DNA of 8,108 bases, taken from assembly GCA_016207475.1 (NCBI GenBank), contig JACQPM010000107.1:1-8108 (forward strand), read 5' to 3'. Positions 1-5,517 of the stretch are shown here, piece after piece. The translations under genes and the position numbers were made by a program. The DNA is from Methanobacteriota archaeon (lineage in GTDB: Archaea; Hydrothermarchaeota; Hydrothermarchaeia; Hydrothermarchaeales; JACQPM01). Below the pieces are notes generated by a model. It did not search any database. It was not told where the DNA came from and saw only the letters and a list, made by a program, of their open reading frames with translations. The stretch's first letter is position 1; every line of letters begins with the position of its first letter.

Positions 1-928
1 CCTCAAGATCATGGCCAGGGAAGACCCGACCCTCAAGGTCCAGATAAACGAAGAGACAGGTGAGCACCTGATGTCGGGAATGGGGGAGCTCCACCTGGAG
101 ATTGTGGCCTACCGGATAAAGGAGAGGGGCGTCAATATAGACGTCTCACCGCCCATAGTCGTCTACAGGGAGTCCGTCGAGGGCGCCTGTACCCCGGTGG
201 AGGGAAAGTCCCCCAACAAACACAACAAGTTCTACATAACCGTGGAGCCCCTCGAGGAGCCCGTCTTCCAGGACCTCGTCAGCGGGGAGCTGAAGCCCGG
301 GAGGCTGAAGGGCAAGGAACTGGCCAAGCTCTTCGAGGAGCACGGGATGGATAAGAACGATGCCAAGGGCATCGTCGAGATCTACGCGAACAATGTCCTG
401 ACGGACGTGACCAAGGGCGTCCAGTACATCAACGAGGTGATACAGCTCATCCAGGAGGGCTTCCACGAGGCCATCGACAACGGCCCAATAGCCAAGGAGA
501 AGGTCCTGGGCTTAAAGGTGAAGCTGACCGACGCGAAGCTCCACGAGGACGCGATCCACAGGGGCCCCGCCCAGGTCATACCGGCGATAAGGGAGGCCGT
601 GAGGGAGGCGATGGTCAGTGCCAGGGCCGTCCTCAAGGAGCCCAAGCAGAAGGTCTTCATTCACGTCCCCCAGGACTACATGGGGCCGGCAACCCGCGAG
701 ATCCAGAGCCGGCGGGGCCAGATCATAGACATGAAGCAAGAGGGGGACATGATGATCATAGAGGCCAAGTGCCCGGTGGCAGAGATGTTCGGCTTTGCCA
801 GCGACATCAGGTCTGCCACAGAAGGCCGCGCCTTGTGGTCCACGGAGTTTGCGGGCTTCGAGAAGCTGCCAGCAGAACTTCATGAACAGGTGGTAAAGAA
901 GATAAAGGAGAGGAAAGGTTTAAATTAG
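1..928 (+). CDS. fusA: Translation elongation factor 2 (EF-2), C-terminal part; 5' truncated by window edge
   Basis: This is the C-terminal part of the ribosomal translocase EF-2, a GTPase that moves tRNA and mRNA after peptide bond formation. The frame is open to the left edge (from base 2), so the GTPase domain and the true start lie outside the window; the ATG at 11 is an internal Met. Visible hallmarks are GMGELHLEI near the start (domain III) and the domain IV segment LHEDAIHRGPAQVIPAIR. The His of that segment (codon 557-559) is the residue converted to diphthamide in archaeal and eukaryotic EF-2. The domain V stretch around AEMFGFASDIRSATEGRA follows. The protein ends in a Lys/Arg-rich tail, KIKERKGLN. 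It lies 39 bp upstream of EF-1A, the usual archaeal str-operon order. The last codons overlap a TATA-like element that may drive the next gene. Identification is secure. Confidence 0.97.
   Translation, partial: LKIMAREDPTLKVQINEETGEHLMSGMGELHLEIVAYRIKERGVNIDVSPPIVVYRESVEGACTPVEGKSPNKHNKFYITVEPLEEPVFQDLVSGELKPGRLKGKELAKLFEEHGMDKNDAKGIVEIYANNVLTDVTKGVQYINEVIQLIQEGFHEAIDNGPIAKEKVLGLKVKLTDAKLHEDAIHRGPAQVIPAIREAVREAMVSARAVLKEPKQKVFIHVPQDYMGPATREIQSRRGQIIDMKQEGDMMIIEAKCPVAEMFGFASDIRSATEGRALWSTEFAGFEKLPAELHEQVVKKIKERKGLN
911..927 (+). promoter_or_regulatory. Probable BRE/TATA promoter for the EF-1A gene, inside the end of the EF-2 gene
   Basis: A purine-rich AGGAAAGG (911-918), resembling a BRE, directly precedes TTTAAATTA (919-927), a good archaeal TATA box. 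Expected initiation 24-28 nt downstream (about 947-952) would give a short leader containing the Shine-Dalgarno AGGAGGT (955-961), 6 nt before the EF-1A ATG. This would let EF-1A be made in excess of EF-2. It is inferred from sequence only; the box overlaps the EF-2 stop codon. Confidence 0.55.
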
Positions 929-967
929 GTACCCTTCCAATTAGTTACGACCATAGGAGGTAATGAA

Positions 968-2251
968 ATGGCTGCAAAAGCGCACCTGAACCTAGTGTTC
1001 ATCGGGCACGTAGACCACGGTAAGTCCACTACCGTGGGGAGGCTCCTCTACGAACAAGGGGCAATAGGCGAGCACGTGATAAAGCAGTACAAGGAAGAGG
1101 CCGAGAAGATAGGGAAGGCGACCTTCGAGTTCGCCTGGGTCATGGATAGGCTCAAGGAGGAGAGGCAGAGGGGCCTCACGATAGATATATCCCACACCAA
1201 GATGGAGACGGGCAAGTACTACTTCACCATCATCGATGCCCCAGGGCACAGGGACTTCGTCAAGAACATGATAACTGGCGCAAGCCAGGCAGATGCAGCC
1301 GTACTGGTGGTGGATGTGGGTCAGAGGGACGACAAAGGCGGGCTGATGCCCCAGACCAAGGAGCACGTCTTCTTGGCCCGGACCCTTGGGATAGGGCAGC
1401 TCATCGCAGCCATCAACAAGATGGACACCGTCAACTACGACCAGAAGAAGTTCGAGGAGGCGAAGAACCTCCTCCAGAAGCTCTTCCAGATGGTGGGCTA
1501 CAAGCCCGAACAGATCAACTACATCCCCATCACTGGGCTGAAGGGTGACAATATAACCAAGAAGTCCGACAAGATGGCCTGGCACACGGGCCCGACCCTG
1601 GTGGAGGGGATAGACAACTTCAAGATCCCTGAGAAGCCCATAAACCTACCCATGAGGCTGCCCATTCAGGATGTGTATTCGATCACCGGCATAGGTACAG
1701 TACCTGTTGGCAGGGTTGAGACTGGGATCCTAAAGGTGGGCGATAAGGTGATCTTCGAACCCGCCGGTGCGACCGGCGAGATCAAGAGCATCGAGATGCA
1801 CCATGAGTCCATACCCCAGGCGGAGCCCGGCGACAACGTGGGCTTCAACGTCAGGGGCGTTGGTAAGCAGGATATAAAGCGCGGGGATGTCTGCGGGCAT
1901 ACGACCAAGCCCCCCACCGTGGCCAAGGAGTTTACCGCCCAGATCGTGGTCCTCCAACATCCCAGCGCCATAACCGTGGGCTATACGCCGGTATTCCATG
2001 CCCACACCGCCCAAGTCGCCTGTAAGGTCACCCAGTTGATAAGCAAGCTGGACCCCAGGACAGGCAATATCCTGGAGAAGGACCCGAAGTTCCTCAAGGC
2101 CGGCGATGCAGGCGTTATCAAGGTCGAGCCCACCAAGCCCCTGGTGATAGAGAAGGTCAAGGAGATACCGCCCATGGGGAGGTTCGCCATAAGGGATATG
2201 GGCTCCACAGTGGCAGCCGGCATGGTGGTGGATATAACCCCGGCGAAGTAA
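968..2251 (+). CDS. tuf: Translation elongation factor 1-alpha (EF-1A / EF-Tu)
   Basis: This cytosolic GTPase delivers aminoacyl-tRNA to the ribosomal A site. At 427 aa it is full length for archaeal EF-1A. The P-loop GHVDHGKST is at residues 13-21. The switch I region has RGLTID (68-73), with DAPGH at 90-94 and the guanine-specificity motif NKMD at 150-153. The beta-barrel domains 2 and 3 follow, with recognisable segments such as YSITGIGTVPVGRVETG, GDNVGFNVRG, KRGDVCGH and FTAQIVVL. The start is set by a strong Shine-Dalgarno, AGGAGGT, six bases before the ATG. An out-of-frame ATG at 963 lies inside that spacer and is not used by this frame. The gene is 39 bp after EF-2 and 18 bp before S10. 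The ATFEFAWVMDRLKEER and KYYFTIIDAPGHRDFVKNMITG segments are typical of archaeal, especially euryarchaeal, EF-1A. Confidence 0.98.
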   Translation: MAAKAHLNLVFIGHVDHGKSTTVGRLLYEQGAIGEHVIKQYKEEAEKIGKATFEFAWVMDRLKEERQRGLTIDISHTKMETGKYYFTIIDAPGHRDFVKNMITGASQADAAVLVVDVGQRDDKGGLMPQTKEHVFLARTLGIGQLIAAINKMDTVNYDQKKFEEAKNLLQKLFQMVGYKPEQINYIPITGLKGDNITKKSDKMAWHTGPTLVEGIDNFKIPEKPINLPMRLPIQDVYSITGIGTVPVGRVETGILKVGDKVIFEPAGATGEIKSIEMHHESIPQAEPGDNVGFNVRGVGKQDIKRGDVCGHTTKPPTVAKEFTAQIVVLQHPSAITVGYTPVFHAHTAQVACKVTQLISKLDPRTGNILEKDPKFLKAGDAGVIKVEPTKPLVIEKVKEIPPMGRFAIRDMGSTVAAGMVVDITPAK

Positions 2252-2269
2252 CTGGGGTAAGAGGAAGAG

Positions 2270-2578
2270 ATGCAGAGAGCCAGGATCAAGCTGAGTGGCA
2301 CGGACCACAAGAAACTCGAGGATCTCTGCGCCCAGTTACGGGAGATCGCTCAGAAGACCGGTGTTGACATGGTAGGCCCCATACCGCTGCCTACCCGCAG
2401 GCTCAGAGTCCCTGTGAGGAAGTCCCCTTCAGGCGATGGGACCGCCACATGGGAGCGGTGGGAGATGAGGGTCCACAAGAGGCTCATAGACATAGGGGCA
2501 GACGAGCGGACCATGCGCCAGATCATGCGGGTAAGGGTCCCCAACGGCGTCAACATCGAGATCGAATTAAGGGCTTAA
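2270..2578 (+). CDS. rps10: Small ribosomal subunit protein uS10
   Basis: This 102-aa protein of the small ribosomal subunit head has the usual archaeal S10 length. The sequence begins MQRARIKLSGTDHKKLEDLC and contains VGPIPLPTRRLRVPVRKSPSGDG, the loop typical of archaeal and eukaryotic uS10 (S20e). It ends with VRVPNGVNIEIELRA. A purine-rich GAGGAAGAG directly precedes the ATG and serves as ribosome-binding site. It follows EF-1A by 18 bp and closes the str cluster, as in many archaea; the tRNA region with its own promoter starts immediately after. Confidence 0.97.
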   Translation: MQRARIKLSGTDHKKLEDLCAQLREIAQKTGVDMVGPIPLPTRRLRVPVRKSPSGDGTATWERWEMRVHKRLIDIGADERTMRQIMRVRVPNGVNIEIELRA

Positions 2579-2600
2579 GCCCTGACTCCTTCTGACAACT

Positions 2601-2608
2601 TTTATATC
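2601..2608 (+). promoter_or_regulatory. TATA box of the tRNA-Ser gene
   Basis: TTTATATC lies about 24-31 nt upstream of the first tRNA-Ser base (2632), the expected distance for an archaeal TBP site with a very short 5' leader. The surrounding sequence is much more GC-rich, so the element stands out. The upstream T run (about 2600-2603) could also help terminate transcripts from the preceding S10 gene. Confidence 0.7.
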
Positions 2609-2631
2609 CTCGTACTGCAACCTCCTATCAG

Positions 2632-2729
2632 GCCGGGGTAGTCTAGCGGTAAGGCGCAGGCCTGGAACCTTCGGAACAGAGAGCCTGTGTTCTGAAAGGA
2701 ACGCATGGGTTCAAATCCCATCCCCGGCG
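2632..2729 (+). tRNA. tRNA-Ser(GGA), with a predicted 14-nt intron
   Basis: A type II tRNA folds from this interval. The 7-bp acceptor stem pairs GCCGGGG (2632-2638) with CCCCGGC (2722-2728). The D arm uses GTC/GGC (2641-2643, 2653-2655). The anticodon stem is CAGGC (2657-2661) with GCCTG (2683-2687). The long variable arm pairs GTTC (2689-2692) with GAAC (2699-2702), and the T arm is ATGGG-TTCAAAT-CCCAT (2705-2721). The discriminator base is G73 (2729), as expected for Ser and not Leu. The anticodon loop is 21 nt instead of 7. Removing 14 nt after position 37 restores CTGGAAA, a loop typical of tRNA-Ser(GGA), with anticodon GGA at 2664-2666. The mature length would be 84 nt. No CCA is encoded. 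Confidence 0.85.
2668..2681 (+). other. Predicted archaeal tRNA intron at position 37/38
   Basis: The 14-nt insert can form a relaxed bulge-helix-bulge. CTG of the anticodon loop (2662-2664) pairs with CAG (2677-2679), leaving G2665 opposite A2676 as the imperfect fourth pair. Three-base bulges AAC (2666-2668) and AGA (2680-2682) carry the predicted cuts after A2667 and after G2681. The intron is capped by C(TTCG)G (2669-2674), an exceptionally stable tetraloop. Cut sites are inferred from the known splicing-endonuclease rule, not observed. Confidence 0.7.
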
Positions 2730-2780
2730 TAACTCAGCACTTCGCGGCCAAGCCTTTCCCGACGGACGATACGAATGGCC

Positions 2781-2843
2781 GCTCGTGCCGAGACTCCTGG
2801 TCCCGCTCGCTACGCTCGCGGACACTCCTTCGGGGCCCGGGCC
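2781..2843. repeat. GC-rich structured spacer between the two tRNA genes
   Basis: This part of the 157-bp spacer (2730-2886) has no credible gene but several self-complementary segments. CTCG/CGAG with a TGC loop lies at 2782-2792. GTCC..GC/GC..GGAC with one bulged base lies at 2800-2823. A CC(TTCG)GG hairpin lies at 2827-2834. The perfect 10-bp palindrome GGCCCGGGCC lies at 2834-2843. CGCTCG occurs twice in close succession (2804-2809, 2813-2818). ACTCCT also occurs twice, each a few bases after a GCTCG. It may be a REP-like element, a processed spacer RNA or mere GC-rich sequence; no function is assigned. Confidence 0.35.
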
Positions 2844-2848
2844 TGAAT

Positions 2849-2862
2849 GGAAAGCTAAATAG
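2849..2862 (+). promoter_or_regulatory. Possible weak promoter of the tRNA-Leu gene
   Basis: GGAAAG (2849-2854) followed by CTAAATAG (2855-2862) resembles a BRE plus a poor TATA box, 25-32 nt before the first tRNA-Leu base. It is the only AT-rich block at the right distance in a GC-rich spacer. The gene might also be read through from tRNA-Ser. Confidence 0.4.
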
Positions 2863-2886
2863 GCGGTGGCGTCTAAGCTTTTTAAA

Positions 2887-2970
2887 GCGGGGGTACCCGA
2901 GAGGCCAAAGGGGGCGGACTTAAGATCCGCTAGCTCAGTGCTTTCAGGGGTTCGAATCCCCTCCCCCGCA
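2887..2970 (+). tRNA. tRNA-Leu(UAA)
   Basis: This is a type II tRNA of 84 nt without intron. The acceptor stem is GCGGGGG (2887-2893) with CCCCCGC (2963-2969), and the discriminator is A (2970), as expected for Leu. The anticodon stem is GCGGA (2914-2918) with TCCGC (2926-2930), and the loop CTTAAGA gives anticodon TAA at 2921-2923. The variable arm (2931-2945) has a short AGC/GCT stem. The T arm is AGGGG-TTCGAAT-CCCCT (2946-2962). No CCA is encoded. It reads UUA codons, which are rare in this GC-rich coding sequence. Confidence 0.93.
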
Positions 2971-2973
2971 TTC

Positions 2974-2999
2974 CAAGCCTTTTTCTGTAAAAAGGCTTG
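2974..2999 (+). terminator. Perfect 11-bp hairpin just after tRNA-Leu
   Basis: CAAGCCTTTTT (2974-2984) is perfectly complementary to AAAAAGGCTTG (2989-2999) with a CTGT loop. It begins 3 nt after the tRNA, and the T5 run in the left arm could act as an archaeal oligo-T terminator in either direction. It may equally be a processing structure for the tRNA 3' trailer. Confidence 0.55.
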
Positions 3000-3011
3000 A
3001 GCCAAAAACCC

Positions 3012-3034
3012 GCATCCTCCCTTTGGGCGGATGC
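3012..3034. terminator. Second hairpin in the tRNA-Leu/frhB spacer
   Basis: GCATCC (3012-3017) pairs with GGATGC (3029-3034), and inside it CCC (3019-3021) pairs with GGG (3025-3027) around a TTT loop. Only one T/C mismatch interrupts the 9-bp stem. It lies between the first hairpin and the AT-rich promoter and may be a backup terminator or insulator. No T run follows, so the role is uncertain. Confidence 0.35.
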
Positions 3035-3064
3035 TCCCCTGCCTCTGACTCACCGTCCCGGCAG

Positions 3065-3087
3065 TTTATATATATCCATATATATGG
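3065..3087 (+). promoter_or_regulatory. AT-rich promoter with 12-bp palindrome upstream of the FrhB-ureohydrolase unit
   Basis: TTTATATATAT (3065-3075) abuts the perfect palindrome CCATATATATGG (3076-3087). The ATG of the FrhB gene is at 3108. Initiation from the first AT block would fall near 3093-3098 and leave a leader of about 10-15 nt. Initiation from the palindrome's own TATATAT would give a nearly leaderless mRNA. No Shine-Dalgarno precedes the ATG, which fits a short or absent leader. The palindrome's position makes it a candidate operator; this is inference. Confidence 0.6.
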
Positions 3088-3107
3088 TAAGCTTCTAATA
3101 TCTAGCA

Positions 3108-4226
3108 ATGGAGCAGGCGGAGAAGGCAGCGGAACAGCTGGAGGAGAAGGTCAAGCGCATCTGTACGAAGCCCGGGGTGGACTACACCAACCTCAAGGCC
3201 GAGGTCTGGGATACCAACAAGTGCTTCGGGTGCGGGGCCTGCGTCGGCGGCTGCCCCACCAAGGCCATCCACTTCGGAGATAAAGAAGTTCCTGGGTACT
3301 ACGAGCCGTGCGTCCACTGTGGCGTCTGCTACAACGTCTGCCCAGTCGCAATGGACGGGGCCACCAAGGAGGCGATGGAACTCAAGCTCTTCGGCGGGGG
3401 AGGCGGCGTCGTGGGGAGCTTCAAGGAGCGGTACTTCGCCAGGTCCACCAACTTCAATATCATAAAGAAATCGCAGGACTTTGGCGTTGTGACGACGCTC
3501 TTGAAGTACATCCTGGAGACCGGGATAGTGGACTGCGCCATCGTCGTCTCCTCTGATGAGGAGTACCATCCCCACGCCATCGTAGCGAGGCGCTTCACAG
3601 ACCTCCAGAAGTCCATGAAGATCAAGTACATCTGGTACCCGGTCCTGCGGGACCTGCGGGCGGCGGTCGCGGACCCCACCATAAACAACATCGCCGTTGT
3701 AGGGGTCCCCTGCGTCATAAGGGCCGTCAGGGCAATCCAGGAGAGCAAGCTGGGCAAGTACCGGAAGAAGATCAAGCTCACCCTGGGCCTCTTCTGCTGG
3801 GAGATATTCAAGTACGAGCTCCTGCCGTACCTCATCTTCCGTCACGAGAGCATAAACGTCAGGAACCTCTATAAGATCGATATAAAGAAGGACATGACCG
3901 TAGAGACTAAGGACGGTTCAGAGTTCAAGTTCGACCTGGCCGATACCAAGCCCTACGTAAGGAATGGGTGCTCTTACTGCGGGGACTTCACCGGGGAGTG
4001 GGCGGACATAAGCGTGGGGAAGGCGGGCTCCCCGCCCAACTACTGCACCGTCCTGACCAGGACGCCCCTGGGCGAAGAGATCTTCAGGCAGGTCTGCGAC
4101 AAGAAGCTGGTGGAGACCGTGGAGTTCGAGGGGGGGGACATCTTCAAGCTCAAGGACCTCCTCAAGACCTTCCGGGTGGCGGAGAGGCTCTCGGAGAGGA
4201 AGAGGCAGCGCTGGGATAAGAAGTAG
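3108..4226 (+). CDS. FrhB/FdhB-family iron-sulfur flavoprotein (coenzyme F420 hydrogenase/dehydrogenase beta-subunit type)
   Basis: Proteins of this family bind FAD and Fe-S clusters and usually pass electrons between F420 and a partner redox enzyme. The 372 residues show the canonical order. A helical N-terminus is followed by two 4Fe-4S motifs (C39-x2-C42-x2-C45-x3-C49-P and C68-x2-C71-x2-C74-x3-C78-P). The FrhB N-domain, about 134-187, contains FGVVTTLLKYILETGIVD. The C-domain, about 193-355, contains GVPC (199-202), GLFC (227-230), GCSYC (287-291) and ADISVG (299-304). Five glycines (96-100) link the Fe-S and N-domains. No transmembrane segment is apparent, so it is probably cytosolic. 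The start is the first ATG after the promoter. It is followed after 8 bp by a ureohydrolase gene, an unexpected partner. No hydrogenase or formate dehydrogenase subunit is adjacent, so the physiological partner is unknown; F420 itself is inferred from the family. Confidence 0.88.
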   Translation: MEQAEKAAEQLEEKVKRICTKPGVDYTNLKAEVWDTNKCFGCGACVGGCPTKAIHFGDKEVPGYYEPCVHCGVCYNVCPVAMDGATKEAMELKLFGGGGGVVGSFKERYFARSTNFNIIKKSQDFGVVTTLLKYILETGIVDCAIVVSSDEEYHPHAIVARRFTDLQKSMKIKYIWYPVLRDLRAAVADPTINNIAVVGVPCVIRAVRAIQESKLGKYRKKIKLTLGLFCWEIFKYELLPYLIFRHESINVRNLYKIDIKKDMTVETKDGSEFKFDLADTKPYVRNGCSYCGDFTGEWADISVGKAGSPPNYCTVLTRTPLGEEIFRQVCDKKLVETVEFEGGDIFKLKDLLKTFRVAERLSERKRQRWDKK

Positions 4227-4234
4227 GGCTCCAT

Positions 4235-5110
4235 ATGCGGTTCGCCTTCGCCAACACCGAGAGCTTCCAGGAGGCCGACACCGTGGTCATGGGCGTCCCA
4301 GACGAGGGTGGGTCCATAAGTACCAGGCGAGGCGCCTCCAAGGCGCCTGGGAGGATGAGGCGCGTCTCCCACCGACGGCTGGTCGTCAGGCGGGAGAAGG
4401 CCACCCACCTCATCCAGCCCCAGCGGGGGATCCTCGCCAGCAAGATTCTGGACTACGGCGATATAAAGAAGGAGGCGGTGGCAGGGATCGTGGAGAGGGT
4501 GGTGAGGGCAGGGAAGAGGCCCGTGATGGTGGGCGGGGACCACTCCATAACCTACGAGGCCCTGAAAGGCCTGAGCAGGGCCAAGAAGGGGATAAGCTTC
4601 GTATATCTAGACGCCCACCCAGACTTCATCTGCTCCAAGAGGGAGTACTACGGCTCCGTGGTCTGCGACATTGCAGACCTCAAGAACGTGGACGTCGAGC
4701 GGAGCGTGGAGATAGGGGTGAGGGCCCCGGAGCTGGAGGAGATGGAGAACGTCGCCGCCAGGCGCCTGGCGACCATCACCATCTCCGATCTCGTTGGGAT
4801 GGGGGTCAAGGAGGTCCTGCGAGAGGTGGGGAAGCGGGTGGGGAAGAACGTCTACCTGTCCATAGACATGGACGTGGTGGACCCGGCCTTCGCCCCAGGG
4901 GTGAACATGCCGACCCCCGGGGGGCTCTCTAGCAAGGAGCTCATCTACCTGGCAACGGGAATAGCCAGCGGTGGGCTCTTGGGCTTCGACGTGATGGAGG
5001 TGAGCCCCCCCTACGACATCCAGGACATGACCTCCGACCTGGCGGTGAGGTGCCTCATGGAGACCATAGCCAGCGCTAGGAATGCGGGGATCAGCCGTAC
5101 ATCCCGGTGA
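4235..5110 (+). CDS. Arginase/agmatinase-family ureohydrolase, substrate uncertain
   Basis: Members of this family hydrolyse guanidino compounds (agmatine, arginine, guanidinobutyrate) with a binuclear Mn centre; archaeal agmatinases feed polyamine synthesis. The 291 residues match family length. Metal ligands are all present: His103 in GGDHS (100-104), Asp126, His128 and Asp130 in DAHPD (126-130), and Asp211 and Asp213 in DMDVVDP (211-217). Glu255 in FDVMEVSPP matches the Glu expected near the guanidinium. The conserved His normally found 10-20 residues after DAHxD (SHG or SHA) is missing; the aligned region reads YYGSVVCDI (138-146). The N-terminus MGVPDEGGS (19-27) is also divergent from the usual GVPYD. 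The ATG is 8 bp after the FrhB stop with no clear ribosome-binding site, suggesting translational coupling. The 3' end overlaps the convergent minus-strand gene by 20 bp. The fold is secure, but calling it agmatinase (speB) is not. Confidence 0.8.
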   Translation: MRFAFANTESFQEADTVVMGVPDEGGSISTRRGASKAPGRMRRVSHRRLVVRREKATHLIQPQRGILASKILDYGDIKKEAVAGIVERVVRAGKRPVMVGGDHSITYEALKGLSRAKKGISFVYLDAHPDFICSKREYYGSVVCDIADLKNVDVERSVEIGVRAPELEEMENVAARRLATITISDLVGMGVKEVLREVGKRVGKNVYLSIDMDVVDPAFAPGVNMPTPGGLSSKELIYLATGIASGGLLGFDVMEVSPPYDIQDMTSDLAVRCLMETIASARNAGISRTSR

Positions 5111-5483
5111 ATTCCTCGGCCTTCAGGAGGTCTTCCACGTACTCCAGGATGTCGAACCCTTCCGGCACCGGGTCCCCGTCCAGTACAACGTGGGAGTATC
5201 CCTCGCTCTTCTGGACCGGCAGGCGGAGCCTCCGCGCCTCTCGGTAAAGGGCCACGAAATCGTAGATGGGCAGGACCTCGGTCTTCGTCTCTCCATCTAT
5301 TTTATAGGATACATTCACGGATATCTCCACAACGCTCCCCTGCTCAAGCCCCAGGACGTCCTCCTCCACCGCTTGGCGGGAGAAGCTCCCCTCCACCCTT
5401 ACCCCGTGGCTCCTGTCCACGGCCCCCAGGTCAGGCCCCTGCACAGTCGCCTCTCTGGCATGGGAGTTTAAAAAAGTTTTCAT
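5091..5483 (-). CDS. Hypothetical protein, convergent with the ureohydrolase gene
   Basis: I do not recognise this 130-aa protein. It looks like a real, soluble protein. A beta-prone central stretch SVVEISVNVSYKIDGETKTE (50-69) precedes IYDFVALYREARRLRLPV, likely helical. An acidic C-terminal helix (EGFDILEYVEDLLKAEEF) follows. It has no Cys, no signal peptide and no membrane segment. Codon use, with many G/C-ending codons, resembles the neighbours, whereas the opposite-strand frame gives a Pro/Leu/His-rich, implausible protein. The ATG at 5483 has no clear promoter upstream in the 34-bp divergent gap. A GTG at 5444 (codon 14) lies about 28 nt from the AT-rich block TTTTTTAAA read on the minus strand, so a leaderless 117-aa product is a real alternative. 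Its stop overlaps the ureohydrolase 3' end by 20 bp. Confidence 0.6.
   Translation of the reverse strand: MKTFLNSHAREATVQGPDLGAVDRSHGVRVEGSFSRQAVEEDVLGLEQGSVVEISVNVSYKIDGETKTEVLPIYDFVALYREARRLRLPVQKSEGYSHVVLDGDPVPEGFDILEYVEDLLKAEEFTGMYG
5467..5476 (+). promoter_or_regulatory. TATA box for the frhB-like/por operon, possibly bidirectional
   Basis: TTTAAAAAAG is the only strongly AT-rich block before the operon. Initiation about 25 nt downstream, near 5495-5502, would give a leader of roughly 15-23 nt before the ATG at 5518. No good Shine-Dalgarno is seen there. The block sits within the first codons of the minus-strand ORF. On the minus strand it reads CTTTTTTAAA and is properly spaced from a GTG at 5444, so it may serve both directions. 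Inference from spacing only. Confidence 0.5.
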
Positions 5484-5517
5484 TGGTTATGGCTTACCCG
5501 TGGGATAACGTGGTCCC

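Noticed and set aside
2571..2582. Palindrome GGGCTTAAGCCC at the S10 stop codon
   Set aside because: It could form only a 4-bp stem with a TTAA loop and overlaps the stop codon. The T-rich stretch that follows is about 18 bp away and belongs to the tRNA promoter, so it is too weak to call a terminator.
2705..2923. 72-aa plus-strand ORF between the tRNAs
   Set aside because: It overlaps both tRNA genes, has low-complexity Arg-rich content and no ribosome-binding site.
2643..3053. 136-aa minus-strand ORF across both tRNA genes
   Set aside because: It contains GEGIRTPE...LADLKSAPFG and GWDLNPC, classic artefacts of translating tRNA-Leu and tRNA-Ser genes in antisense. It is not a protein.
3393..3412. 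Run of five Gly codons in the FrhB gene, possible slippage site or frame error
   Set aside because: The frame is continuous with correct family motifs on both sides, so it reads as a flexible linker.
3102..3845. 247-aa minus-strand ORF over the FrhB gene
   Set aside because: It is a shadow of the strongly supported FrhB reading frame, caused by GC-rich codon use.
5082..5471. 129-aa plus-strand ORF opposite the hypothetical gene
   Set aside because: Its translation is rich in His, Pro and Leu, as expected for an antisense shadow, and it starts inside the ureohydrolase gene. The minus-strand reading has better composition.
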